From the NCBI RefSeq assembly GCF_026013365.1, contig NZ_JAPDOE010000001.1, positions 558,001 to 622,000 on the forward strand: DNA of 64,000 bases, given 5' to 3'. Source of the DNA: Paenibacillus sp. LS1. Lineage in GTDB: Bacteria; Bacillota; Bacilli; Paenibacillales; Paenibacillaceae. Below, piece by piece: positions 1 to 8,782 of the stretch (its first letter is position 1; every line of letters begins with the position of its first letter). Below the pieces are notes generated by a model that made no database searches, was not told the DNA's origin, and saw only the letters and a list, made by a program, of their open reading frames with translations. The translations under genes and the position numbers were made by a program.

Positions 1-1318
1 AGATTCCCCAAGTTAATTTCACTCTTGTACTCGGGTCCAGCTTGCCATCTGAAGTCAGCATGCCCAGCACAAAGGTAGCCGAATCAGCCGATGTAATAAA
101 GAAGATCATGATCAGGAGTGTAGCGATGAATGCTACGATCGTGCTCAAAGGCAGATGCTCCAGCATAAGGAATAAAGCGGTTGTCGTATCTTCCTTGACG
201 GCCTCTGCCAAATGAGCGGCATTGAACAATTCCAGGTGAAGTCCTGTTCCGCCGAAGACTGAGAACCAGATAAATCCGAAAAGGCTTGGAATAACCATGA
301 CGTAAATTACAAATTCCTTGATAGTTCTTCCTCTGGATACCCTTGCGATAAAAGTGCCGACAAAAGGAGCCCAAGAGATCCACCATGCCCAGTAAAATAA
401 CGTCCATGTTCCAATCCAGGTTTCTCTTGAGAACGGCGTCAATCTCAAACTCATATTAATAATATTTTGCATGTAACTGCCCAAGGTTGTCGTGAATGTG
501 TCAAATATAAAAGAAGTCGGTCCAGTCACCAATACAAACAACATTAATAGCACTGCTATAACGAGGTTGGTATTGCTCAGAATCTTAATACCTTTATCCA
601 GACCGGAGGTTGCCGATATTAAAAACAGTACGGTTACAATTGTGATAATGACAACCTGGGACATTGTCGAGTTAGGAATACCGAATAAGTAATTCAGACC
701 CCCACCGATCTGAAGTGCACCCAAACCAAGCGAGGTCGCAACACCGAAGATGGTGGAAATGACCGCCAGAATATCAATGAACTTACCAATCCACCTTGCA
801 GCAAGGCGCTCACCTATCAGAGGAATAAAGGTGGAACTGATCAGCCCTTTGTAGCCTTTCCGGAACTGGAAGTAAGCAAGCGCTAATCCGATGACGGTAT
901 AGATAGCCCAAGGATGCAATCCCCAGTGGAAAAAGGCATAACGCATGGAAAGTCTTGCTGCTTGCGATGTTTCGGGTACCGCCCCTTCTGGTGCAGATAA
1001 ATAGTGGGACAGCGGTTCAGCAACTCCCCAGAAAACCAGCCCAATGCCCATACCAGCGCTAAACAGCATGGACAGCCAGGAAACCGTAGAATATTCTGGT
1101 TCATCATCGTCATCCCCGAGTCGAATACCCCCAAATCGGCTGAACGCCAGATAGAAAGCGAAAATCAGGAAGAAAAGTGTCGCTAGCAAATAAAACCAGC
1201 CAAAATTCTGAATAGAGAAGTTGTAGGCAACGTTAGCCACATCCGCCAGCTGATCAGGAGCGACCGCTCCCCATATTGCGAACAGTACAACGATGATAAT
1301 TGTGATTGTAAATACCAT
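1..1318 (-). CDS. BCCT-family osmolyte (betaine/choline/carnitine) transporter, 3' end outside window
   Basis: Multi-pass membrane transporter that imports glycine betaine, choline or carnitine, typically for osmoprotection. The reverse strand translates without interruption from an ATG at 1318 to the window edge, about 439 residues; the C-terminal end is missing. The N-terminus is hydrophobic (MVFTITIIIVVLFAIWGAVAP). The BCCT hallmark GMGIGLVFWGVAEP follows near residue 90, and WAWWISWAPFVGTFIARVSRG and FFITSADSATFVLGMLTS come later; all are typical of OpuD/BetT proteins. An in-frame TGA lies a few codons upstream of the ATG and GGAGG precedes it by about seven bases, so the start is firm. 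A stem-loop upstream (1413-1453) could act in its leader. The substrate among quaternary amines cannot be told from sequence alone. Confidence 0.93.
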   Translation of the reverse strand, partial: MVFTITIIIVVLFAIWGAVAPDQLADVANVAYNFSIQNFGWFYLLATLFFLIFAFYLAFSRFGGIRLGDDDDEPEYSTVSWLSMLFSAGMGIGLVFWGVAEPLSHYLSAPEGAVPETSQAARLSMRYAFFHWGLHPWAIYTVIGLALAYFQFRKGYKGLISSTFIPLIGERLAARWIGKFIDILAVISTIFGVATSLGLGALQIGGGLNYLFGIPNSTMSQVVIITIVTVLFLISATSGLDKGIKILSNTNLVIAVLLMLFVLVTGPTSFIFDTFTTTLGSYMQNIINMSLRLTPFSRETWIGTWTLFYWAWWISWAPFVGTFIARVSRGRTIKEFVIYVMVIPSLFGFIWFSVFGGTGLHLELFNAAHLAEAVKEDTTTALFLMLEHLPLSTIVAFIATLLIMIFFITSADSATFVLGMLTSDGKLDPSTRVKLTWGI

Positions 1319-1412
1319 GAAGAGACCTCCGTTATGTAAGCTTCATCCAACTGTTCCTTATTATGCGCTATTCCAACTTCTAATATTTTGGAAAGCCAGC
1401 TGTTGATAAATT

Positions 1413-1453
1413 AAAACAAACCGCCGTGTAATGAAACACCCGCGGTTTGTTTT
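1413..1453 (-). terminator. Hairpin in the BCCT leader, possible attenuator
   Basis: Arms AAAACAAACCGC (1413-1424) and GCGGTTTGTTTT (1442-1453) pair perfectly over 12 bp around a 17-base loop. On the minus strand the hairpin is followed by a T-rich stretch, so it resembles an intrinsic terminator. There is no gene upstream of it on that strand for it to terminate, and it lies about 95 bases before the transporter start. It may be a leader attenuator or a stand-alone terminator. The rest of 1319-1662 shows no coding potential. Confidence 0.5.
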
Positions 1454-1662
1454 GATCTTGCCCGAATAATATATTGCCTATCATCGCTTGCTAATCTGAG
1501 ATTTTGGATTGAAGAGACGTTGTTCTTGAGTAGATGCGATTTTTAACAGAAGTCGTATAATAATCCAATGATAGTACGTTCAACTGAACCAAAGTTTGAT
1601 GTGATGGGATCAAGATCGCAAGAGTAGTAAAATACAACGTCGAATAAAAATAGGAGGAAGAT

Positions 1663-2550
1663 ATGGACTACAATTCACTGAAGGAAGCGGTGTTCGAGAC
1701 GAAACGGTACCGTAACTGTACCATAGCGGCAGGTCGTCGTCATACCGTTGCTCTTAAATCTGACGGAACAGTAACAGCTGTGGGTGATAATAAATACGGT
1801 CAATGTAAGGTGAGCGATTGGTGTCATATCGTCGCAGTTGTTGCTAGTAATGTTCATCTGGCTACGAACACCGGTAATGCCCATACCGTTGGTCTTAAAG
1901 CTGATGGTACTGTAACAGCTATAGGTTGGAATAAGCATGACCAATGTAATGTAAGCGAATGGCGCGATATAGTAACAGTTTCGGCAGGTTGGTGCCGTAC
2001 GGTTGGGGTTAAATCAGATGGTACCGTGGTTGCGGTGGGGCGAAATAATGAAGGGGAATGCAACGTGAGCAACTGGCGCGATATTGTATCGGTCACGACG
2101 GGGGACTGGCATACAGTCGGTTTAAAATTAGACGGAACGGTAACAGCAGTTGGTAACAATAAGTATAACCAATGTAACGTAAACGACTGGGACGACATAT
2201 TGGCTGTTTCGGCGGGGTATCTCCATACTGTTGGGCTTAGATCGGATGGTACGGTAGTGGCTGTGGGTAGAAATCATGAAGGTGAATGCGACGTCAGTGG
2301 TTGGCGCGATATTGTAGCAGTTGCAGCGGGGAGTTATCATACGGTTGGTCTTAAGTCTGACGGTACAATGGTTGCTGTGGGTTCGAATAAACATCATCAA
2401 TGCGATGTAAATGGCTGGCAAGAAATTAGAGCTGTTTCAGCGGGGTGTGCCCATACGATTGGACTGAAATCGGATGGTACGATGGTTGCTGTGGGTGATA
2501 ATGATTATGGACAATGTGATGTAAGCGGATGGAGTAGCATCCAACAATAA
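1663..2550 (+). CDS. RCC1-like beta-propeller repeat protein
   Basis: A 295-residue protein made almost wholly of tandem repeats of about 38 residues with the pattern AGxxHTVGLKSDGTVxAVG(D/R/S)NxxGQC(D/N)VSxW. This is the regulator-of-chromosome-condensation (RCC1/ATS1) repeat, which folds into a beta-propeller. About seven repeats are present, enough for one propeller. I see no signal peptide or membrane segment, so it is probably cytoplasmic. AGGAGG lies seven bases before the ATG. It stands alone: the neighbours are a divergent transporter and a convergent small membrane protein. Bacterial RCC1-repeat proteins are common in Paenibacillus and Clostridium but their roles are mostly unknown. 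I give no function beyond a probable protein-binding scaffold. Confidence 0.85.
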   Translation: MDYNSLKEAVFETKRYRNCTIAAGRRHTVALKSDGTVTAVGDNKYGQCKVSDWCHIVAVVASNVHLATNTGNAHTVGLKADGTVTAIGWNKHDQCNVSEWRDIVTVSAGWCRTVGVKSDGTVVAVGRNNEGECNVSNWRDIVSVTTGDWHTVGLKLDGTVTAVGNNKYNQCNVNDWDDILAVSAGYLHTVGLRSDGTVVAVGRNHEGECDVSGWRDIVAVAAGSYHTVGLKSDGTMVAVGSNKHHQCDVNGWQEIRAVSAGCAHTIGLKSDGTMVAVGDNDYGQCDVSGWSSIQQ

Positions 2551-2705
2551 AATGGTGAAGTTGAAAGTAGATCAGCCGGTTTCCTACTTTTGCAGATTGA
2601 GTATAGTATAGATTCGTTTGTATCTCAGAGAGATCTCCCATGAAAAAACGCATGAAAGATCTTCATTATTAAATGCCTGAAGTAATAACTTTCTTCCTCA
2701 CTTGG

Positions 2706-2963
2706 TTAACGTCTTCGGAAGGCTCCGCCGCGTGCCAGAGCAAAAAAGATGAGCAGGGCAATAATCGAGCCAACGATGGCTGGAATAATATGAAATCCGC
2801 CAATCACGGGCCCCCTTGGTCCCAGCAATTCCGTTCCTAACCAGGAACCGATAAAACCCGCAATAATGTTCCCAAGTACACCGCCCGGTACGTCCCGCCC
2901 AATCAAGTTGCCGCTTAACCAGCCAATAAGTCCACCAACAATGAGTACCCAGAGCAGATCCAT
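2706..2963 (-). CDS. GlsB/YeaQ/YmgE-family stress-response membrane protein
   Basis: An 85-residue, glycine-rich protein with three hydrophobic stretches (about residues 3-22, 30-47 and 56-78) and a basic C-terminus (GGAFRRR). The signature GNIIAGFIGSWLG followed by LGPRGPVIGGF is diagnostic of the family formerly called transglycosylase-associated proteins. Members are small inner-membrane proteins induced in general stress, and their biochemical role is unsettled. The start ATG has an AGGAGA-type site upstream. A second, broken copy of the same gene lies at 11898-11981, so the locus was once duplicated. Confidence 0.9.
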   Translation of the reverse strand: MDLLWVLIVGGLIGWLSGNLIGRDVPGGVLGNIIAGFIGSWLGTELLGPRGPVIGGFHIIPAIVGSIIALLIFFALARGGAFRRR

Positions 2964-3120
2964 GGATTGTTCTCCTTTCTTCGGGGTTATTACAAGTTAT
3001 GTTGGGCTGAGTGGAATATACCTCACCTTCCAGTTGATGGAGGAATCTAAAGCGCCTGTGCTAAGATGGGTTAATAATTGATTGAAGCTGGTGAAAACAA
3101 GGCTAGATAGGGGTGTACAG

Positions 3121-3828
3121 TTGAAGAAAATCCTAGTCATTGATGATGAAATCGCAATTCGAGATTTAATTGAGCTGGTGCTAAGGCGTGAAAACTACGA
3201 TGTACAGACCGCAGAGGACGGCAAAACGGGCATGCAGCTGCTCGACTCTTTTCAACCCGATATAGTGGTACTTGATCTGATGCTGCCAGACTGCTCCGGA
3301 TATGACTTGTGCAAGGAGATTACCGGACAGCGTGCCATTCCAGTGATCATGCTTTCTGCCAAAAATGAGATAATCGACAAGGTGCTCGGACTAGAGCTAG
3401 GCGCGGAAGATTACATGACCAAACCCTTTGACAATCGTGAATTACTCGCTCGGATCAAGGTGATTCTGAGAAGAAACGAGAGCAAGGAGGAATCAAGTGA
3501 AGGAACAGAAGTGAAATCTACACGCATCATTCATGAAGAGCTGACATTTGATCTGGAAAGCCGAAGGGTGCTGAAAAACGGTGTACCCGTGTCTTTAACG
3601 GCCAAAGAGTTTAAAATTCTGGAAACGTTACTGAAAAGGCCAGACAAAATCTTTACCCGGGATGAGCTATTGCAGATTGGATGGGGATATGACTTTATGG
3701 GAGACAGTCGCAGTGTGGATATGACCATCATGCGATTACGGAAGAAGCTCGAGGATAACGCGGACGAACCGAAGTATGTCAGAACGATCTATGGATTTGG
3801 CTATCAACTTGGAGGTGGCGAGGCCTGA
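3121..3828 (+). CDS. OmpR/PhoB-family response regulator
   Basis: DNA-binding response regulator of 235 residues. The receiver domain (about 1-120) has the acidic pair in ILVIDDE, the phospho-acceptor Asp52 in VVLDLMLPD, and the conserved Lys in YMTKPFD. The C-terminal winged helix (about 135-233) carries LTAKEFKILETLLKRP and the YVRTIYGFGYQL ending. I chose the TTG at 3121 because it gives the standard MKKILVIDDE beginning; an in-frame TTG at 3082 would add 13 residues and is less likely. It is followed with overlap by its kinase, so the two form an operon. The controlled genes are unknown; the lipoprotein immediately downstream is one candidate. Confidence 0.93.
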   Translation: MKKILVIDDEIAIRDLIELVLRRENYDVQTAEDGKTGMQLLDSFQPDIVVLDLMLPDCSGYDLCKEITGQRAIPVIMLSAKNEIIDKVLGLELGAEDYMTKPFDNRELLARIKVILRRNESKEESSEGTEVKSTRIIHEELTFDLESRRVLKNGVPVSLTAKEFKILETLLKRPDKIFTRDELLQIGWGYDFMGDSRSVDMTIMRLRKKLEDNADEPKYVRTIYGFGYQLGGGEA

Positions 3829-5252
3829 AGTATGCAACCCGGTTACTGCTGAATTATTTATTCTTCTCCGTGCTGTCCTTTGGCATCATCATTTTTGCGG
3901 TGAATAAAGCTATCGATTACTACAGCTTCATTACCATTGAGAAACAGATGATGGAGAAGGCAGATCTGTCGGAGTTGTCCTTCCGTGAGGTGTTGGCACA
4001 GCACAGGTCATCGTCAGGAGAGCCCCAGACGAAGGAAATTGTCAGACTTGCTCTGGAGAAGCTGAAAGCTTCAGGCAAGGAAGTACGGATTTATGACAGT
4101 TCCATGCAATTGCTGGGCCTGGCTGTGGATGGCATCATCATAAATGATGGCAAACCGCTTATTTTTGACAAAAATATTGAGAAAGCACTGAGCGGCAGTT
4201 ATGCCTACACCGTCACGGAAAATCATCTGCTTTATTTTGCGACGCCTATTCAGGATCAATTCTACGAAAACGCTTATGTGTATGAGTTCGTGGAGGACAT
4301 TTCCTACTTTTATGCAATTATGGATCAAATCCGTTATATCCTGTTTGTCGGCGCAGGCGGATTTATTATACTGATTACGTTATCCAGTCTGTGGATTGCT
4401 CGCAACACAACCAAGCCGATTAAACTGTTGCTTGGCGCTGCGCAAAGTTTCGCTAGACAGGAGTTTCGGAGAGTTCATCTAAACCGGAAAGATGAGCTGG
4501 GCATGCTGGCAGATGGGCTGGATTCCATGGGGCGGCAGCTTCATGATTACATTCAGTACCAGAAACAATTTGTCTCCAACGTATCTCACGAGTTAAAAAC
4601 ACCCTTGGCAGCCATTCGTGGTTTCTCTCAATACTTGGTTGAAGGGGAGACGGAGAACAAGGAGTTGCAAAAAATCTATGCTCATCTGCTGCAGGAATCA
4701 GATCGGCTGACGCGCTTGATTAATGAACTGTTGTTGCTATCCCGATTCGACAAGGCTGGTTCTAACGAACTGGAAGCCCGGAAGACGGAAATGAACGAAC
4801 TAGTTCAGCAAGTTGCAATGAATATGGAAGCGAAGGCCAAGGATAAAGGGATCGAGATCAGCGTCAGTCAAGTGAAGGAAGAACCGGATGATGAGGGTAC
4901 GACAAGAGTTTACGCCAACGTAAATCCAATGCTGATGTCCCATGCGATCGCCAATCTTGTGGATAATGCCATCAAATATTCAGGCAGTCCATCGCTAATT
5001 GAATTGAAGTTGGAACATACGCCAAGCGAGGTAGTTATACGGATACGTGATCAAGGGATCGGTATAGCGGGCGATGAGCTGGAGAGAGTGCAGGAACGTT
5101 TTTACCGCGCAAAAAATGCAAGCACAGCGAACGGTTCAGGTCTTGGACTTTCCATTTGCAAAGAGATTGTAGAGCGGTTTAATGGATATATCGACATGGA
5201 AAGTATAATCGGGGAAGGAACGACCGTTACGATTGTGTTCCCCCGTGCGTAG
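3825..5252 (+). CDS. Membrane sensor histidine kinase, partner of the upstream regulator
   Basis: A sensor kinase of about 475 residues. It has a first membrane helix (LLLNYLFFSVLSFGIIIF), an extracytoplasmic sensor of about 130 residues, a second helix (ILFVGAGGFIILITLSS), a HAMP linker, a HisKA domain with phospho-acceptor His in FVSNVSHELKTPLAAIRG, and an HATPase domain with NLVDNAIKYS (N box) and GSGLGLSICKEI (G2 box). No ATG, GTG or TTG lies before the first helix. The nearest GTG (3870) would delete half of it. A CTG at 3825 follows GGAGG by about ten bases and overlaps the regulator stop as CTGA, so I infer a CTG start with translational coupling. The signal it senses is unknown. Confidence 0.88.
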   Translation: MKYATRLLLNYLFFSVLSFGIIIFAVNKAIDYYSFITIEKQMMEKADLSELSFREVLAQHRSSSGEPQTKEIVRLALEKLKASGKEVRIYDSSMQLLGLAVDGIIINDGKPLIFDKNIEKALSGSYAYTVTENHLLYFATPIQDQFYENAYVYEFVEDISYFYAIMDQIRYILFVGAGGFIILITLSSLWIARNTTKPIKLLLGAAQSFARQEFRRVHLNRKDELGMLADGLDSMGRQLHDYIQYQKQFVSNVSHELKTPLAAIRGFSQYLVEGETENKELQKIYAHLLQESDRLTRLINELLLLSRFDKAGSNELEARKTEMNELVQQVAMNMEAKAKDKGIEISVSQVKEEPDDEGTTRVYANVNPMLMSHAIANLVDNAIKYSGSPSLIELKLEHTPSEVVIRIRDQGIGIAGDELERVQERFYRAKNASTANGSGLGLSICKEIVERFNGYIDMESIIGEGTTVTIVFPRA

Positions 5253-5380
5253 TCCTGCATCTAAACCCAAGCCTGAATAGGTAACGTTACAAGATTGGTA
5301 CATTTCTGTTATGAGACTAACAAATGTTTTATTTATAATCACTTCATAAGAACAAATCACACATTTATGGAGGGATCATG

Positions 5381-6082
5381 ATGAAGTTAACAAAGAAAGC
5401 TGCAGGTTTTATCGTACTAGGTGCTTTACTAACGGTGGCATTAACTGCCTGTCAGTCCAGTGATGCTACATCTCCAGCAACCGGACAGAACACAGCGAAT
5501 GAACAAAGCAAAGGTGAAGGAGCAACCAATTCTACTGCGCCTTCTTCAGAAAATTCGGAAGAAAAGGGTACTGAAGCGATTAAGGAAGGTTCGATGGAAA
5601 AGGAAGGCAATGTGGTGCTAAAGGAGCTTGCTTTTGTCTATAATGAGCACACCATTGCGATTTCGGATACAGCAAATGAAGAGCAGATGGAACAGATGCT
5701 GGGCAAACCGGATAACCTGAAATCTCATACGTACAGTGCCGACGATGGAACAAACATGGATACGTTAATCGGTTTTACAGAAAAAGTTTATACGTATCCT
5801 GGTCTGGAGATTAAAACAATCAGTATACCAGAGGGGAAACAAGACTCCATCTTTCATATTGAAATCACAGACCCCAAGTATGCGACAGTGCGAAACATTA
5901 AAGCAGGAGATAGCCTGGATACACTCAAAAACGCCTACCCTGAGGGGAAACTGCTTGGTGATGGAGCCCCTAATGAGGAGGATGACTTCCGTTACGAGCC
6001 ATCCAATTATGTGGATGTGATGTCGTTTCATATCAAGGATGCCAAGGTGGAGAGCATTCAGATCTACAGCCTTCTGGACTAA
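5381..6082 (+). CDS. Secreted lipoprotein of unknown function
   Basis: A 233-residue lipoprotein. The N-terminus MKLTKKAAGFIVLGALL is a signal sequence ending in lipobox LTAC with Cys as the lipidated residue, followed by a Ser/Thr/Glu-rich low-complexity linker to about residue 70. The remaining part is a compact domain with no family I can name. The second of two adjacent ATGs is preferred because GGAGGG sits about six bases before it. It follows the two-component pair by about 130 bases and ends at a strong terminator, so it may be the target or a sensor accessory. Seventy-six bases of this gene recur at 19414-19489. Confidence 0.75.
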   Translation: MKLTKKAAGFIVLGALLTVALTACQSSDATSPATGQNTANEQSKGEGATNSTAPSSENSEEKGTEAIKEGSMEKEGNVVLKELAFVYNEHTIAISDTANEEQMEQMLGKPDNLKSHTYSADDGTNMDTLIGFTEKVYTYPGLEIKTISIPEGKQDSIFHIEITDPKYATVRNIKAGDSLDTLKNAYPEGKLLGDGAPNEEDDFRYEPSNYVDVMSFHIKDAKVESIQIYSLLD

Positions 6083-6127
6083 CATTTAGTGATCGATATT
6101 GGTAATCCATTCATACAATTTACCTTT

Positions 6128-6158
6128 AATACCTGCCCGGAGAAGGGCAGGTATTTTC
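6128..6158 (+). terminator. Rho-independent terminator after the lipoprotein gene
   Basis: Inverted repeat ATACCTGCCC / GGGCAGGTAT with a short loop, followed by TTTTC. It lies about 45 bases past the lipoprotein stop codon. Confidence 0.85.
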
Positions 6159-6195
6159 TCGTACTCCATAACAGAAATATCTTCATACATTTGGA

Positions 6196-6262
6196 ATATT
6201 AAACCATACAAAATGAAAGGAATTACGAGGAATATAGATACTAATAGACACATTTATCCATA
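6196..6262. repeat. Dispersed intergenic repeat, copy 1
   Basis: The block begins ATATTAAACCATACAAAATG and ends ATAGACACATTTATCCATA, with a variable middle of about 28 bases. A second copy with the same ends and length lies at 52410-52476. Neither is in a gene. The flanking 6086-6464 otherwise holds only the terminator and the promoter region of the GH35 gene. Confidence 0.55.
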
Positions 6263-6464
6263 TCTTTCGACGCAAAATCTATAATTTTTGAATCTATTTA
6301 CATTTCTCTTCCTACAATTGTTCGTTTTGTGCTATTTTCTCGTCGTGATAATCCTATCATGCCAATCATCCGCTAAGTTACAATGATATCAGTTAAGACA
6401 AGAGAGAGCTGCTGACACGAATCCGGAAATAAGTTGAAACTAAATAAGCGTAGAGAGGAAGACT

Positions 6465-8552
6465 ATGATGTATAAATTTAAGCGATATCAGAAACCTGAG
6501 ATTTTGAATAATCATTTGAATCTTGGCGGGGAAAATCCTGAGGGCGAAAAAATTGAAGTGACAAGTTTATATATAACGCGTAATGGTAAACCTACTATTC
6601 CTGTCATGGGTGAATTTCATTATTCCAGATATAATAGAAGCGACTGGTATGAAGAACTTTGTAAAATGAAGGCAGGCGGGATTACGCTTGTATCTAGCTA
6701 TGTATTTTGGATCTATCATGAAGAGAGCGAAGGGCAATTCGACTTCTCCGGTGACAATGATCTCCGTGCATTTATATTGGAATGTAAGAAGGCCGGGCTT
6801 GAAGCCGTCATACGAATTGGACCATGGGCTCATGGTGAATGCAGGAATGGCGGACTACCCGATTGGCTGCTCCAGAAACCATTTAAGCTACGTGAAAATA
6901 ATCCAGAATATCTTAAGAAAGTACGTACCTTTTATGAGAATATTTCGAATCAGGTACAAGGGCTTTTCTACAAAGATGGAGGAAACATCATTGCCGTTCA
7001 GTTGGAGAATGAGTTAACGAATGATGATGAGCATCTGGCCACGTTAAAAGAAATTGCTATGGATTGCGGCATGATTGCTCCAATATATACGGTAACTGGA
7101 TGGAATGCTGTTGAGGGTGCACGCATTCCTGTTGATGAGGTGTTTCCTGTATTTGGAGGATACTGTGATGCTCCATGGGACGATCACCTAAATCAACTTC
7201 CGCCATCTCCTCATTATTTCTTTACTGGTATGAGAAATGACACAGGCATAGGCACTGATCTCCTTCCTCAAGAAATTGAAAATGATGAGCAATGGCGATT
7301 GCCGTATGAAAGATATCCATTTGCAACTTGTGAATTGGGTGGAGGTATTCAAGTCACACATCACCGCAGACCCATAATTAGAGGTATGGATATCTATAGC
7401 ATATCACTTGTAAAGATTGGTGATGGTAACAATCTGATTGGCTACTACATGTACCATGGTGGAACCAATCAAATTGGCAAGCTTTCGACTTTCCAGGAAT
7501 CCAAATCAACAGGTTATCCAAATGATTATCCCATCCTTTCATATGACTTTCAGTGTGCATTATCAGAGTATGGAGAAGTTCGAGAGCAGTACAGACTACT
7601 GAATACTCTGCACTTGTTTGTACAGGACTTTGAGGAGACACTTGCATTGATGACCAGAGTAGAAGCTGAGAACTCAGTTTCAAGAGAGGATACTTCATCT
7701 TTGCGATATGTGATGCGGACAGATGGTGAGAGTGGATATGTATTTGTTAACCATTATCAAAGGCTTTCTAAGCTTCAGGATATTCGAAACGTTGTCATTG
7801 ATACAGGTAGTGTCATCTTCCCGTCGATTGATGTATGTGGAGAAGTAAGCTTTTTCATGCCGTTCCGTATGGAGCTGTCAGGTATTGTTCTCGACTATGG
7901 CACAGTGCAACCGTTATGCAGAGAAGGAGATACCTACTTCTTTGCTCAAATTCCTGGAATTACACCAGAATATCAATTTAGTGATGGACATAATATAACA
8001 GCTCAGGCGGGGTTAGAATCTGCATTCCAGGTCCATGGCACCACAATTGTTACACTGAGTTGGGATCAGGCACGATATTTGCGCAGACTGGATGGGGAGC
8101 TTTATGTAGGTGATGAATGTGACCTGTACAAAGCTGGTGACGAAATTCGTTCTGTGGAAGAAGGTGAATTTCAATATTGGTATTGGAACGGTGTAAGATT
8201 TAATCAAAAGTCCATTCAGCATTCTTATACAGCACCTACTATTACGTACGATGATATAGAACAGCCTCCTTTTGAGCCGAAACATACAGAGCAACTCCAT
8301 ATTGGCGGAGAGCGAAAAGTCAAATGGCAAAAAATCTCCGTTATAGGATCCGAAGGGTTTTTAGATATTGATTATTATGGTGATGTTGCGCAAATTTACG
8401 CAGATGAAGAACTCGTTGCTGACAGTTATTATTACGGAGATGTGTGGAGAATACCAGCAAGACTACTGGATGGTAAGGAATGTTACCTTGCGATATCGGA
8501 ATTGCGAAACGATTTCTACAGAGAGTTTGAAAGTTATAAACAACATTCATGA
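6465..8552 (+). CDS. GH35 beta-galactosidase, cytoplasmic type
   Basis: A 695-residue glycoside hydrolase of family 35, which removes terminal beta-galactosyl residues. The TIM-barrel signature is clear: GEFHYSR near residue 49, IGPWAHGECRNGGLPDWL near 118, the acid/base Glu183 in AVQLENE, the nucleophile Glu290 in FATCELGGG, and GYYMYHGGTN near 330. The C-terminal half is beta-sandwich-like. There is no signal peptide, so it should act inside the cell on imported galactosides. Two adjacent ATGs are possible starts, and GAGAGGAAG precedes them. A terminator follows at once, then an AraC regulator on the same strand that probably controls it. Substrate length and linkage cannot be predicted. 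Confidence 0.92.
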   Translation: MMYKFKRYQKPEILNNHLNLGGENPEGEKIEVTSLYITRNGKPTIPVMGEFHYSRYNRSDWYEELCKMKAGGITLVSSYVFWIYHEESEGQFDFSGDNDLRAFILECKKAGLEAVIRIGPWAHGECRNGGLPDWLLQKPFKLRENNPEYLKKVRTFYENISNQVQGLFYKDGGNIIAVQLENELTNDDEHLATLKEIAMDCGMIAPIYTVTGWNAVEGARIPVDEVFPVFGGYCDAPWDDHLNQLPPSPHYFFTGMRNDTGIGTDLLPQEIENDEQWRLPYERYPFATCELGGGIQVTHHRRPIIRGMDIYSISLVKIGDGNNLIGYYMYHGGTNQIGKLSTFQESKSTGYPNDYPILSYDFQCALSEYGEVREQYRLLNTLHLFVQDFEETLALMTRVEAENSVSREDTSSLRYVMRTDGESGYVFVNHYQRLSKLQDIRNVVIDTGSVIFPSIDVCGEVSFFMPFRMELSGIVLDYGTVQPLCREGDTYFFAQIPGITPEYQFSDGHNITAQAGLESAFQVHGTTIVTLSWDQARYLRRLDGELYVGDECDLYKAGDEIRSVEEGEFQYWYWNGVRFNQKSIQHSYTAPTITYDDIEQPPFEPKHTEQLHIGGERKVKWQKISVIGSEGFLDIDYYGDVAQIYADEELVADSYYYGDVWRIPARLLDGKECYLAISELRNDFYREFESYKQHS

Positions 8553-8559
8553 ATTTTTC

Positions 8560-8599
8560 AAAACAAGGCTCCTGCATTGATGAGGAGTCTTGTTTTTTT
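8560..8599 (+). terminator. Terminator of the GH35 gene
   Basis: Arms AAAACAAGGCTCCT and AGGAGTCTTGTTTT, nine-base loop, then a T-run. It starts eight bases after the GH35 stop codon. Confidence 0.88.
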
Positions 8600-8782
8600 A
8601 ACCAGAGGATACTAATCATTAATTTTGTCCATAATCTCGTTGGAAAAATAAGTTATTCCGAGTTTCTTTCCCACAATTCCTAATTTATAATCGTATATGA
8701 GTATTAGATACAACGTACTTTCAACATCAAGCACTTCAGAACAGTATTGTCTTTAATCTTAAAGGAGAGATCTAGCGGGAGC

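Noticed and set aside
1675-2421. Three antisense open frames opposite the RCC1 gene
   Set aside because: They arise from the periodic composition of the repeats on the other strand and have no ribosome sites; the plus-strand product has clear repeats.
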